Of a DNA stretch of 64,000 bases, positions 1-10,875 are shown piece by piece. A model generated the notes under the pieces. That model worked only from the letters and a program-made list of their open reading frames with translations. It ran no database searches and was not told the DNA's origin. Each line of letters begins with the position of its first letter. The stretch's first letter is position 1. This DNA is from Effrenium voratum (Eukaryota; Sar; Dinophyceae; Suessiales; Symbiodiniaceae). The position numbers and the translations under genes were made by a program. The stretch covers positions 675,870 through 739,869 of the forward strand of contig CAUJNA010002746.1 of NCBI GenBank assembly GCA_963377175.1, given 5' to 3'.

Positions 1-160
1 CAAGCACGGGCCCCGCGCACAGCCACAGCCCAAGCCCCGACAACCGGCCCGCGAGCGCAGGTGAACGAGAGCGCGCAGCGGCGAGTGCACAAGCGACCGT
101 TGCGCGAGGCGCGAGTTTCCGAAAGCATCGCGAAGGGTTCTTCCGTGCCGAGCCCTTGGA

Positions 161-977
161 CAAGTTACATAGAGCCAAGTTACATAGAGCCAAGTTACAT
201 AGAGCCAAGTTACATAGAGCCAAGTTACATAGAGCCAAGTTACATAGAGCCAAGTTACATAGAGCCAAGTTACATAGAGCCAAGTTACATAGAGCCAAGT
301 TACATAGAGCCAAGTTACATAGAGCCAAGTTACATAGAGCCAAGTTACATAGAGCCAAGTTACATAGAGCCAAGTTACATAGAGCCAAGTTACATAGAGC
401 CCATAGAGCCAAGTTACATAGAGCCAAGTTACATAGAGCCAAGTTACATAGAGCCAAGTTACATAGAGCCAAGTTACATAGAGCCAAGTTACATAGAGCC
501 AAGTTACATAGAGCCAAGTTACATAGAGCCAAGTTACATAGAGCCAAGTTACATAGAGCCAAGTTACATAGAGCCAAGTTACATAGAGCCAAGTTACATA
601 GAGCCAAGTTACATAGAGCCAAGTTACATAGAGCCAAGTTACATAGAGCCAAGTTACATAGAGCCAAGTTACATAGAGCCAAGTTACATAGAGCCAAGTT
701 ACATAGAGCCAAGTTACATAGAGCCAAGTTACATAGAGCCAAGTTACATAGAGCCAAGTTACATAGAGCCAAGTTACATAGAGCCAAGTTACATAGAGCC
801 AAGTTACATAGAGCCAAGTTACATAGAGCCAAGTTACATAGAGCCAAGTTACATAGAGCCAAGTTACATAGAGCCAAGTTACATAGAGCCAAGTTACATA
901 GAGCCAAGTTACATAGAGCCAAGTTACATAGAGCCAAGTTAGAGCCAAGTTATAGAGCCAAGTTACATAGAGCCAAG
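161..977. repeat. 15-bp minisatellite, about 54 copies
   Basis: Near-perfect tandem repeats of agttacatagagcca. One shortened unit sits near 396-405, and the last units (938-977) are degenerate. The unit length is a multiple of three and lacks stop codons, so long ORFs (SYIEP or LHRAK repeats) appear on the plus strand. They are most simply explained as by-products of the repeat. The high identity between copies suggests recent expansion or ongoing homogenisation. Confidence 0.95.
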
Positions 978-1072
978 GTTAGGTAGAGCTTAGAGTTTCT
1001 GCGTTAGCAGCTATGTAAGTTAGTTTAGGTTTCTAAGGCGCCGGGGCAGGAGTTTGATCGTCGCTCGGGATT

Positions 1073-1360
1073 GCGACCCTCTGCGGAGATTCGCGTGGTC
1101 GAGGTTCAAAAACTGAGGACTTTTTACGACCCTCTGCGGAGATTCGCGTGGTCGGTGCATGCGCGCGCGACCCTCTGCGGAGATTCGCGTGGTCGAGGTT
1201 CAAAAACTGCGGACTTTTTACGATTTTTAGCATGCGCGCGCGACCCTCTGCGGAGATTCGCGTGGTCGAGGTTCAAAAACTGGGGACTTTTTACGATTTT
1301 TAGCCTGCGCGCGCGACCCTCTGCGGAGATTCGCGTGGTCGAGGTTCAAAAACTGAGGAG
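1073..1360. repeat. Five-copy tandem repeat, unit 40-73 bp
   Basis: Five copies start near 1073, 1127, 1167, 1240 and 1312. Each begins gcgaccctctgcggagat and most continue to ggttcaaaaactg plus a T-rich tail. Copies differ by truncation of the tail. No coding potential is apparent. Confidence 0.9.
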
Positions 1361-1425
1361 ATCGTGCGTGTCGAAGCGCTCTCGCTGTGGCGCCGTGCAA
1401 TATGCTTGCTCGCGAAACGGCCTTT

Positions 1426-1497
1426 GGAAGTTGTCTCGTGGTTTGCGCGCCTGCTTTCGCAATCCCGTGGTCGCGGGTTCGATTCCCCCCTGGTCCG
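1426..1497 (+). pseudogene. Decayed tRNA-like sequence (possible SINE head)
   Basis: The sequence ggttcgattcc at 1476-1486 is a perfect internal B-box, and ttgtctcgtggtttgcgcgc at 1431-1450 resembles a tRNA D-arm/A-box. A T-arm can be folded with one mismatch, but the acceptor stem pairs only partly and the anticodon stem does not pair. It is therefore probably a tRNA relic or the head of a tRNA-derived retroposon, not a working tRNA. The 61-bp repeats follow immediately. Confidence 0.35.
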
Positions 1498-1498
1498 C

Positions 1499-1684
1499 GG
1501 CAGCTCCGGCTTGAAAATCGCAGCTTTTAAGTACAAACGTAGTACGCGGAGCGTGCTCCTGCAGCTCCGGCTGGAAATTCGTAACTTTTAAGTGCAGACG
1601 TAGTGTGCGGAGCGTGCTCCCGCAGCTCAGGCTGGAAAATCGCAACTTTTTAAGTACAAACGTAGTACGCGGAGCACACCCCCG
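1499..1684. repeat. 61-bp tandem repeat, three copies
   Basis: Three diverged copies begin gcagctccggc (or gcagctcaggc) near 1499, 1561 and 1622. Each carries an acttttaagt-type core followed by cgtagtacgcggagc. A fourth copy is truncated at 1684 where the 14-bp satellite starts. Confidence 0.85.
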
Positions 1685-1697
1685 CAGCTCCGGCAGC

Positions 1698-1985
1698 ACT
1701 TGCGCAGAGCAACTTGCGCAGAGTCACTTGCGCAGAGCAACTTGCGCAGAGCAACTTGCACAGAGCAATTGCACAAAGCACTTGCGCAGAGCAACTTGCA
1801 CAGACCAACTTGCGCAGAGCACATGCGCAAAGCGCTTGCGCGGAGCAACTGGCGCAGAGCACTTGCGCAGAGCAACTTGCTCAGAGCACTTGCGCAGAGC
1901 AACTTGCACAGAGCACTTGCGCGCAGCAGCTTGCAGAGAGCAACTTGCGCGCAGCAGCCTGGAACAATGCAGCTTGCGCAGACCA
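1698..1985. repeat. 14-bp minisatellite (acttgcgcagagca)
   Basis: Around 20 imperfect copies of acttgcgcagagca, with variants such as acttgcacagagca. Small ORFs on both strands are by-products of the repeat. The sequence from 1986 to 2295 shows no recognisable feature. Confidence 0.85.
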
Positions 1986-2295
1986 CTTTCGTGAGAAATC
2001 GCGCGGCGCAGTTCGAGAGGAAAGTAGGATGATGAGATGGAGCTCTCATGTGACCATACACACTGAGCATCGCCGCGCGCAGACACGCTCGCCGCAGCGA
2101 TGTAAAAAGGTGTCTCCGCGGCTGGATGAGCACCTGTGGAAAAATGCTTTCGGGCCAATCGTCCTCTAGTTTAAATTCTATTTTTGCGCTGGGCGAGTGC
2201 ACAAACGAACGCGCAGCGAGTGCAAGCGACCAACACGGACGACCGCTTTAGCGAGTGCACAGACGACACCCTGCCCCCCTCCCCCCTGCGGCCGC

Positions 2296-2457
2296 CTCCA
2301 CGTGCCCAGCCCACTGCTCCCGCCACTCGCGCCGCAGCTGCGCCATCGCCGAGACGACGGACGCGGAAACCACGGCGCGGTCGCAGCGCGCAGCATCGCG
2401 ATGCGTGGCATCCACGGATTCGGATTGGACGCCCTGGTGAATCAGCACCACCGGCAC
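2296..2457 (-). CDS. Internal exon of long minus-strand gene (most 3' one seen)
   Basis: A GC-rich 54-codon block reads VPVVLIHQGVQSES at its start and ends with REWREQWAGHVE. It follows an AG acceptor (ccag|gtgccg) and is followed by a probable GC donor (gag|gcggcc). Its starting phase (0) matches the exon at 3160-3234. The peptide is charged and helical in character; I do not recognise a family. No stop codon or downstream exon was identified, so the 3' end of the gene is unknown. Confidence 0.5.
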
Positions 2458-3159
2458 CTGGACCGCCCTTTGGGGATGCAGGTCGCAAAGTTGGGGACAC
2501 CTTGAAGGGGATTCGAGCCCCCAAACAGGGGAGGTCATTCGTCTGAAAAAAAATGTTGGACATATTGAAAGGCATGGAGTTCAGAGGGAGACTAAAAAGA
2601 AGCCAAGCGCTTGCAGCAATCCCTGGGGTTGAGAAGCACCCAAAGCGAGACCGGGTCTAAAAGACGTTTCCCTGGGCATGCCTCAAAATGCGGTGGCTGG
2701 GTGTGCAGGAAGCTATAAGGACACCACACGTCTTCACACGTCCGGAGCCTAATTCTGAGACACCACCAAAACCCATGGCAAAGAATCAAAGAGAGCCCAG
2801 CAAAACCGGCGGGGATTTCGCCAAGGGGCCTGATAAAGGTTTGGTGCCCTTCGAATGGCTACCCAAAATGGGTTAGAAAAAGGTCCAAGCCGCCCGGTTT
2901 TCGACACGAGAAAATGGGGGCTGATGTATCCTTTGTCGATGCAATGAGAGGTTTGGTGCTTCAAAGGGAGCTAACCTGCTAACTGTTAGCCTTCAACCCA
3001 TGGTTACGGGAATTCCCCTTTCTGCGACTCCGTGCCCAAATTCATCACTTTACTGCAAGTTCCCCACAAATATCACAGAACCTGCAAACCTTCACGGGTG
3101 ACGAGCCGCCCACATTTCAGCCCCCGAAAAAACCTGGCGACCCCCAGGTTTTGCCTCGC

Positions 3160-3234
3160 CTGCACCGCTTCCAACGCTGCATCGTCACCCCGGAGCTCCG
3201 CCAGGAGGCCCGGAGCGCTGTCGGAGAAGTCCAC
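3160..3234 (-). CDS. Internal exon of long minus-strand gene
   Basis: A 25-codon exon beginning VDFSDSAPGLLAEL, between an AG acceptor (tttccag|gtggac) and a GC donor (gtgcag|gcgagg). It is phase 0 at both ends and joins in frame to 4050-4131 upstream and 2296-2457 downstream. The peptide is acidic and helix-forming, with no recognised domain. Confidence 0.5.
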
Positions 3235-4049
3235 CTGGAAAAACCCCAGCGCTCGGCTCCCTTGGTACGTGGAACTCAAACAAAGGTTTCCATCTTCAGG
3301 GGAGTAACTCCTCTTTCTTGTGGTTTTGCTTTGGGAGCCAGGGTCTCAATCAGGGGAGTAAACCGCGGTTCTTTAAACAGCCTCCTTGTTTTGTTTTGGT
3401 TTTCTTTTGGGAGCCAGGGTCTGGTTGCCTAAAAAACGTGCCCGACCCTGGTCGGCTCGGCGGGAAAGCAACAGAAAGTCACGACTTCACAAATCCGACC
3501 CTCCTCCGCTGAACTCCGATGTTCGAACTTGGTTGAGCTTGAGGGTCCTTACTTTGTTCCCTGGAGGAGAGGGGGCGAACTTGCTGTATGTGTCATGATC
3601 CAAACTGCTGATGTAGGCTATGGCCATGGCTCCCTTAATGGGAATCTACATCATGGTTGTCTAAATTCTCTCTGACCATCCGTACCAACCCCAAGTCAAG
3701 CTATGGATGTCTGTCCCAGACTAATACTCTGGCTGCAGCGTGCTGGGCCATGCTGGGAATCTGTTTGACAAGGCCTCCTAAGCTAAGGGGCAAACACGAT
3801 GAATCGGCGTGTCTTCCTATCAGCACCTCCCAACCGGTTCTGAGCTGCCAGCTGTAACTGAATAACCATTCCAACTTCACACGTCAAAACATGGCACCCA
3901 ACTCTGTGTGCATTCAAGAAAGGATGTCTCTTGAAAGTTTGAAAGGGGAGCGCACAACTGCCGGTCACTTCCAAACGGTGCAACCAAAGGTGCGTTGGAA
4001 TTCCGCCATTCACCTTCACATCCGCAAGGACCCAACCCGAACAACCTGC

Positions 4050-4131
4050 CTCCAGTCGGTCGCAAACCTCCTGTGGCAGCCCCTCTTGGAGCAGCTGCTC
4101 TAGCAGTAGCTGCCGCCATTCCTGGCTCGCG
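4050..4131 (-). CDS. Internal exon of long minus-strand gene
   Basis: Encodes ASQEWRQLLLEQLLQ followed by an acidic stretch ending CDRLE. The acceptor is gagcag|c. The donor is GC (gag|gcaggt); a GT site four bases on would give the end at 4046. The single leading base completes a codon with the two trailing bases of exon 4279-4480. The short intron between them (4132-4278) has a consensus GTAAGC donor. Confidence 0.55.
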
Positions 4132-4278
4132 CTGCTCGATTCATGGCACACAAACCACAACTATGTACAACATAGCTATGCACAAGTTCACACATGTGTA
4201 TACATATGTGTATAGTATACAGACGTGTGTGTATAGTTGTTACACGTATGACTTCTGATAGAATGCCTCTATGCTTAC

Positions 4279-4480
4279 GCGGCTTTGCGTTTCTCTGCGT
4301 GTGCGAAACGTCGGCGCTCGCCGAGGACGTCCTCCGGGGACGCGCTGAGGAAGTCCAGCTCCTCGAAGCGGAGCCGCAGCGAAGCCGCCCTCGCAGGGCG
4401 CACCTCCGTCCTCCGCGAGGCGCGAGAGACGCGCGCTCCGCCGATTCGCCGCCGCGACGAGGCACGAGGCGAGAAGGCGG
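4279..4480 (-). CDS. Internal exon of long minus-strand gene
   Basis: Arg- and Glu-rich coding block containing RFEELDFLSASPEDV and ending AEKRKA. The consensus donor gc|gtaagc removes an apparent in-frame stop at 4275-4277, which would otherwise look like a C-terminus. The acceptor may be catag|cc at 4480, or ggag|gtg giving a start at 4403; the second choice is in phase with exon 5646-5720. Base composition is much more GC-rich than the flanking introns. Confidence 0.5.
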
Positions 4481-4709
4481 CTATGGATAGAAAAATCCAG
4501 AAGTGGAGGGCAGTTGAAAGACTTTTAGCCATTTTAGTCTCAGCCCTTTTCGGTATCCCTTCAGAAGGCGGCACCTTGTAAGGCGGCACTGGCGGTAGAA
4601 GGGAGCCACTAATATATCAGACGGCTAGAGGACTATGACTATAACAACGACAGATTGGCTGTTGGATCCAAATATCAATTCGTCTGCATATTCGCTTGTT
4701 CTTTTCTGA

Positions 4710-4792
4710 GAGGCCCAAAAAGAATGAAGTGGCGTCCCTTTTGTTTCCCTTGAAAACAACCCCAAAACAGTACCCTTCAAGAAAGACACACC
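4710..4792. repeat. Short palindromic introner-like element
   Basis: A member of the dispersed family with the pattern ccttttgtttccctt ... ccccaaaacagtaccc ... aagaaagacacacc. The outer ends and the central ggtttccctttt/aaccaaaagg motif are shared with copies at 9105, 17285, 23606, 34828, 37532, 39231, 44657 and 46893. Confidence 0.5.
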
Positions 4793-5645
4793 CATATTGA
4801 TCTTTGACGCGCCGAGCCAAGAGCTGGCTTTTGGTTCAGCTGGACTGGCACCGAGGAGTGACCCAGCCGGCAACTAAAAAAAGTTGCAAGGTCCAACGAG
4901 CGCAGCGTAAGCTCTTTTCGGAGCCCCATTTGGCCCATGGCTGGCAATGGTCGCACGCTTCAACTCCAAACAACCGGTACATGACGGTATTCCACCCAAG
5001 TTAACCCTCGCACGGCATTTGCCTGGTGAGAAGGGAGACGTGCTGAAATGTTCAAAAGATCCAGCAACGAATCCAAATCTGATTCGAAGCTCCCAGCTAC
5101 AGAACTCCCTTTGGCAAATTCAAAAACCGTTGGTCTTTGGCCTGCGAACAGTTCATGGCTTGTTGCTGGTTAATGGAGGAGGTCATTCTCCCCCAAAGCA
5201 AACCAATGATTCAAGGAGCTTCACGGCAAGCCATGTTCGAGGCTTTGAACCCGAAAAGAGACAACGTGGCATAGGTCCCCGACCAGCTCGTCGGGCAGGT
5301 CACCCTTTCTGGTTCTCGGGAACGTTTCGCGGTTTTGGGAATGAACCCCTCCCCGAAACAAATGGTTCATAGGGATGATTCCCTTCCCTGAGAAACTGCA
5401 AGCCAATGCAAGACACCTTTCAATCAAGAGAACAAGGGATGGATGGCTCACAGGGGAAGAATTGCTCGACTGGGGTCGTTCCCGAGGTCTGAAGCTGAAC
5501 CAGGGCAAGGGGCCAGTGGCCCCCCTTCTTTTACCATCATCAACGTGCTAGCTTCAAGGGAAATCGCCCTTTCTGAATTTGAACCCACCAAAAAAAAAAG
5601 ACACTAGATCCCAGGGGTTCAAGTTGCAGTTTCAATGGACACCAC

Positions 5646-5720
5646 CAGTAAATCGATCCACTTGCCCCAGTCGCCGAGTCTCTGGGCTTTCTCGGGCACC
5701 ACCGGCACCACGGACTCCTC
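5646..5720 (-). CDS. Internal exon of long minus-strand gene
   Basis: A 25-codon exon beginning EESVVPVVPEKAQRL and ending WIDLL. The acceptor is caggcag|gag and the donor is ctg|gtggtg. Phase 0 at the start agrees with the phase-0 end of exon 6429-6568. It is probably part of the cytosolic C-terminal region that follows the last membrane segments. Confidence 0.55.
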
Positions 5721-6428
5721 CTGCCTGAGCCCCGACGTGGGAACTCATGGGACAATCCATGGGAAACCCGTGGGAAATCGGTGGAAACCCCGAAAAAAAA
5801 TAGGAAACCCGTGCCAAATTCATGGGAAACGCGTGGGGAGTTCTTCTTGGAAAGCCCACAAGCAACCAAATTCCTTCCTGACACGACCAAAAACAAGGAT
5901 GGAAACAAAAGGTCAACGAAGTCTGGCAGTGAAGCATGCTCGCTTCCATGTCGCCAATGGTGTTTGTTAAAAACGCAGATTGCTAATGCAGTCTGTGTGA
6001 CAAGTGCCGAACACACCAGCTACCAAGTGCGGAAAACACACATAGGGCTTTGCGGACATTGAAACAGGATTGTATCCTACTTGGGATGCTTGAATTCCAC
6101 CAACCATAAAACTAATTTTGCTTATGACCATAGGATGACAATGTGTCTATTTCTAAGCAGCGCTTTATTGGCCTTTGTATAACAATGACACCAGGCAGCA
6201 CCACCCAAGCTGCATGGGAACCCCTGGCGACGCCGAATTTTGAGCAGCCCAAAGTAAAGTAGATACAAAAAGGCAGGCCCTTAACTTTCACAACACTCCC
6301 CCTCCCCCAATTATCACTGTAAAGCCAGTGGATGACCCTCCAAGTTGGAGTAGATGATTCCCTCCAACTCGAGATCCCCCCCTTTTCGGGCGCCTCTTCC
6401 TCCGCGGTCGCGGGGGCCTCGCCCCCAC

Positions 6429-6568
6429 CGCCGTCCGCTCGCTGCGCTCCTCTCCCGCGGCGGCGGCGGAGCCGCCGCCGCCGGAGCCGGCGCCGGGCCG
6501 CGCGGCCAGCGAGGCAGCGTGGGCGACGGAGCAGCGGCTCAGCGCCACCGCGAGCTCCAGGGGCCAAC
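6429..6568 (-). CDS. Exon with Ala/Gly-rich linker, long minus-strand gene
   Basis: Begins WPLELAVALSRCSVAH and continues into an Ala/Gly/Ser low-complexity stretch before a GT donor (gcg|gtgggg). The acceptor is gaaag|gttggc. Its two leading bases complete the glycine codon left open by exon 6831-6945, which supports the pairing. The low-complexity part suggests a flexible linker after a hydrophobic helix. Confidence 0.5.
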
Positions 6569-6830
6569 CTTTCGGGGAATGGAGGGGGGAAGGGGGGGGG
6601 AGGGGGGGGGGCGACATAGCCACGGCTTGGGAGCTTGGACACTTCCCCTTTTGGAGGCATGCCCCGTGCCCTTGGTGTCCTTTCGGAAAAAGTCTCAAAA
6701 TAAATAGTACAGCCCTTTTTGGATGCTGGAGGAATCGGTCCCTAGTTTTGAGGCGGGTGTTGCAAAATAACCCACACACCCATTCTGAGTACCGCCACCC
6801 CCGGTTTCCTCCGCCGTCTCGCCAAGACAC

Positions 6831-6945
6831 CCAGGGCGTGAAGGGAAGGCTGGCTGATGGCCGCTACCAGCGCTAGGAACACGACAGTGAAGCCCCCGAA
6901 GGCGGCGAAGGACACAAAAGGCACCAGGAAGCCGCGGTTGATGTC
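6831..6945 (-). CDS. Exon encoding a transmembrane segment
   Basis: Encodes DINRGFLVPFVSFAAF, then a long hydrophobic stretch (GGFTVVFLALVAAIS) and SQPSLHALG. The acceptor is tttgcag|gac. The donor is ctgg|gtgtct (phase 1), which fits the next exon exactly. An earlier GT site at 6868 would shorten it. This is the clearest membrane helix of the 3' part of the gene. Confidence 0.6.
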
Positions 6946-7581
6946 CTGCAAACAGCCAAGAATGGCGAACCCCTCCCTCAAAAGGGTCCAGGCATTCAAC
7001 ATCACATGGTGCCTTTCGTTTTCGGAGTTGGAACCACCTCAAAAGTGGCAGCCTTCAGCTGTCAATCCTGAGGGCCCAAGTCAGAACCCTCACAATAGAT
7101 ATCATGTCACAAGGGGCTTGCCCCCCCCCCCAGATCAGTACCGCCTTCCTCGATACATTTCCCAAGTTTTAGCACTGTGGACATTTGGAATCACCCACCC
7201 CTGGACCAAAAATCGGTTGCCTTCTTCTTGTGGGAGTTGATGCAAGAGTGGCAACCCTCCAAACAATAAAACGCCGAGAAGCTTGGGCACCGCTCATGTT
7301 GACCCCATATTAGTCAACCCCAGTTGACAAATGCAGGGATGTCCCTGGGTATAGGGGGGAATCATCACTCTTGGAGGGGGACCACACACCCCTATGAATA
7401 AACTGGTTGGTATAGATGACCTTTGGAAAATAGATGGCCTTGGTAAATGTGACAAATCTAAACCAAGTGCCATCTAAGATCTATTTTTGACCAAAGTAAC
7501 CTAAAAAGGACACCTATGCTTGGCGGATTTCTAGGGAGTCACCATCATGCACAGAGCTCGCTCGCTCGCTCGCTCGCGCGC

Positions 7582-7670
7582 CTCGCAGCAGAGCCAGGCC
7601 GCCGCGAGAGACGACAGCACCGGCACGGAGGCGAGGCACGTCACCGCCAGGAAGTCCCAGGCCCCGAGGT
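7582..7670 (-). CDS. Exon encoding a transmembrane segment
   Basis: Encodes GAWDFLAVTCLASVP followed by a second hydrophobic half and AAAWLCCE. The acceptor is gcgag|acctcgg and the donor is GC (gag|gcgcgc). Two leading bases complete the codon left by exon 7912-8004, and the phase-0 end matches exon 6831-6945. The downstream gcgagcga run at 7557-7580 is intronic simple repeat. Confidence 0.55.
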
Positions 7671-7911
7671 CTCGCCGAAAAGACACGCCCCCCTCCCACA
7701 AAGGCTCCGTTTGGGAATGTCGGCCCCCCCCCCCCCCGGGGTTCGGCACAATGCCGAAACCCAAACCCCGAACAACCCAGCCCCCCCCCCGCCGCCCAAA
7801 AAAACACACGTTCCCATATGGCATCCGGGAGAAGAAGAAGAAGAAGAAGAAAACAAACAAAAAAAGGAGCGCGACAGCGCGCGCTTTTGTCGGAGCCAAA
7901 CATTTCCGCGC

Positions 7912-8004
7912 CTCGGAAAACGAGGCCATCCAAGGCCGCCTCCCCCAGCAGCAGCGAGGCCACCACCGCGAGGTGCAGCAGCTCCAGCGCCAGCGCCACC
8001 AGGC
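7912..8004 (-). CDS. Exon encoding a transmembrane segment
   Basis: Encodes LVALALELLHLAVVASLLL then GEAALDGLVFR. The acceptor is cgaag|gcctgg and the donor is GC (cgag|gcgcgg), phase 1. It joins in frame to exons on both sides. This is one of three closely spaced hydrophobic exons (8004-6831), implying a membrane-embedded C-terminal bundle. Confidence 0.55.
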
Positions 8005-8956
8005 CTTCGCTTCGGCGGGGGGCCTGGGGGCCCTCACCAAGACGTCAGCTCCAAGGGTTGAAGCACCCCCAAAAGGAAACGCACAAGTTGGCCAAAGGCG
8101 GATGGTGGAGGTTTCAATGTCTGGAGATATACCTCCCCGCGGCACCAGGCCGTACGAATCAGGGGTGGTTCCCCTTCAAGCAGGTCCCACCGGTTGACAG
8201 AAGGAACCTGACGTCTCAGGGAGGGGGTGTCCTGGACGACGGACCAATTTCCTTTTAAAGGGACCGGGTTCCATGTTATTTGGTGGAAGGGTAGGTGGAA
8301 TCGTCATGTTCAAAGAAAATGGAGAGGCCATTTAGGTGGTGAACCCAAAAGTTCCAAAACGGGGGGGATTGTTCAGACCAGCCGAGTGGAGCGTTTCCCA
8401 TTCTATCGAACATGAGGGTGTCATTTTCCCGACTAGTGACTTCTCTTTCACCGAAAGGAGCCTTGGTTTCGGCGAGTCAATCTCAGTAAACGGGGCATGG
8501 GAGCTTCAAAACGCGGCCAGTTTCATGTTGGCTTCCATTTTGCATTTTCATGGGCGTCTTTTGCTTGTTTGAAGGGAAACCGCGATGAAACTGAAATTAT
8601 CATCAGGGGTCTCCATTCTTAGGAAACATCCATTTATGTTGCGCGTGGCCGGACCTTTTGGGCACATAGGAAACACCCGTACTGGGTTTGTCTCCAAATG
8701 GCCCAGGCGACTTGAATTCCAACTTGTTTTCCTTGTGAGCATAACCCCAGCCCTTCCATGAGGATTTCCTTTCGGATGCCATAAAAGGTATAGAGGTGCT
8801 GGAGGGTTCTTGAATTGCCCAGTCACAAAAAGGCACTCCAGCCAACCCCCCTCCCCCCCCCCGCGGCGGAAAACCCTGAAAAAGGCAAAGACCATAAAGA
8901 AGGAGGCTACGACATCGTGCTGCTCAGTGTCCCCCGGCCGGTTCAAAACACAGGAC

Positions 8957-9002
8957 GCTTCGCGTCCAAGCAGCGCACGGCGCCTTTGGCCGCATCCAGT
9001 TC
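8957..9002 (-). CDS. Small internal exon
   Basis: A 46-nt exon encoding ELDAAKGAVRCLDAK. The acceptor is gggag|gaactg and the donor is aagc|gtcctg. The one base left over completes an Arg codon with exon 7912-8004. The boundary evidence is good, but such a small exon could be fortuitous. Confidence 0.4.
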
Positions 9003-9104
9003 CTCCCGGCCGGAAGCTTTGGCCCATGGCAAGGCCATGGAGTCATCCACCGCGTCAAAAAGCCAAAGGCGCGGTTGTGCTGACCTCGCGTGGTGTAGAG
9101 GTGG

Positions 9105-9196
9105 GTGTGTTTTTTCGAGGGTACCCCCTTTTTGGGGTGGTTTTATTCACCCACAAGGACACCGAAGTCCATTTTGGTGGTACCTATTTTGACACC
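9105..9196. repeat. Short palindromic introner-like element
   Basis: Runs from gtgtgttttttcgaggg to tacctattttgacacct with complementary ends (gtgtgt... / ...gacacc). The internal ggtacccc / ggtacc motifs are shared with the other family members. It lies in the intron just upstream of exon 8957-9002. Confidence 0.5.
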
Positions 9197-10839
9197 TGCC
9201 CAGCCCAGGTCTTGTCTAGCAACACCTCCGGTTGAGATTCGCCCGGAACTCGGGAGTGGTTTCCTCCGGCGGAATCGCTTGGCTGTTGGCTTGGCTTGTG
9301 GATGTGTGCGTGTGTGCATGCGCTATTTTCGCGCCCGAATCTACCTCCTTTGGATTGACTCGTTGGGAGTACTCAGTACTCTCATAGGGGTGCTTCTAAG
9401 AATAGGCGTGCCCTAACATGGCTGGCTTCTCCCCTGGCTTCCCATTTAACTTCATCCAAAAGGGGCCCACCATGTTTTGCGTTTAGATAGAGCTCTCCCA
9501 CGCTTCCCATGTCGCATCAGATAGGCTGAGAGCCGCAAGGCTACAAGGCAGCGGCTCACAGTCGCCTCCCCTAGGAAGTTCTTCAAGGGTTCGCATCCAA
9601 TTTTTTCCAGGTGGTTGGGGGGGGGGGGGGTGGGGAGTGACTGTGGTTTTCTCTCCTGACAAAGTTCCCAATATGTCCCTTCAAACCCTCACAAAAATGG
9701 GTGATGTTCAAATACCACCAAGAAGAAATATAGGAAGTCGAATTGAAATTGCCCAAACGCCAAGGACTGCGGCGAGTGGCGTGATGTGATCCGTTGAGAC
9801 AGGTGGAGGTGATGACTTTCAATCAATCCACGAATCAATGAATGAATGAATCTATGAATGTATGACATGTTGTTGAGCAAAAAGAAAACGTTGAAGTAGG
9901 GCTTGCAGTGCCAGTCCTTTCCAGGGGACCTATATACTTGCGTGCCACTGAGGCTTATCCTTGCTGTCCTTGTGGTCTTTTGGGCTTGTCAGTTGCCTTT
10001 TCGGTGTTAAACCAAGAGGAAACAGAAGCCCAATATTGGGGGGTCCATATCCTATTGTGAGACATATGTTTGTCGAATTTATTCTGCGAGGGGTTAATCA
10101 TCGACCACCCTGTTGTGGACGGCGCCTTGCTGTTTGTTTTGTTCCCAGTTTTTGGACAACCCTGCTATTGATTGGGCCCCGATCGCAATCTCTCATATCT
10201 GGCCAGGGTTGCTCTGGGTAGTTTCTGAGAAGCTTTTAAGGCTCGGGGGATTTTTTGATGGTGAAAAAATGAAAATCAGAAGGAGAACCGAAATCAGGGG
10301 TCCATTTCCCTATGCTGACACAAACCCATCACCAGATCATCAGCAAAGCAAAAGGGACCTGACAAGGGGACCTGAAACGGGGACCTCAAAAGGCGCCCTT
10401 TAATGAATTGCTAAAAACCACGCAACCTCTCCTTGGAAAACAATTCCCAAATCCACAATGTCGAAAGCCACCTCTCATTGGGTCACATACTGCAAAGCAA
10501 AGAACCATTGAGAGTCATAACCTTCCCATGGCTCCTAGCCGGCCCATCAGCTCCCACATGTTGGGCTCACGTTCACCAAAAGGATCCGTTTCCAATTGAC
10601 ATGGCGATTCCAACCCATATGTGTGCGTCGCTTTTTGTGTTAATAATTTAATACCCCGAAGCCATGCTATGAACATTCATCTTCAAGTCCTCAAGGTCAG
10701 CTTCTGAATCGTGGTTTGAAGGAAAACAACCTCCAAGCGAAAGTCCAAAATGCCCACTCTGGACGTGCAAAACCCCCGTCCACGTCACTTCCGGGGGGGG
10801 GAGGGGAGGGAGGTCGTGCCTGGAGGGCGGCCGCGCCAC
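9197..10839. other. Intron, no coding feature seen
   Basis: AT/GC-neutral sequence with scattered repeats. A 13-base G run follows 9617, and a tandem aatgaatg-like tract lies near 9829-9860. I found no convincing exon here on either strand. Confidence 0.4.
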
Positions 10840-10875
10840 ATGTTGCAGGGCCCCCGGGGGCAAATGCGCTGGCTC
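10840..10875 (-). CDS. Small internal exon (tentative)
   Basis: Twelve codons, EPAHLPPGALQH. The acceptor is acccag|gag and the donor is cat|gtggcg. An alternative GC donor would extend it to 10820. The phase-0 end is compatible with exon 8957-9002. Support is splice sites and GC content only. Confidence 0.3.

Noticed and set aside
156..977. CRISPR-like regular array
   Set aside because: No unique spacers between repeats; simple satellites in a nuclear eukaryotic genome. The same applies to 29.5-32.8 kb.
61..986. Two plus-strand ORFs of SYIEP and LHRAK repeats
   Set aside because: They are the 15-bp satellite read in two frames; no splice, start context or non-repeat domain.
4515..4540. Plus-strand tagccattttagtctcag resembling the dinoflagellate spliced leader
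   Set aside because: Two differences in the diagnostic 3' half and on the opposite strand to all coding signal.
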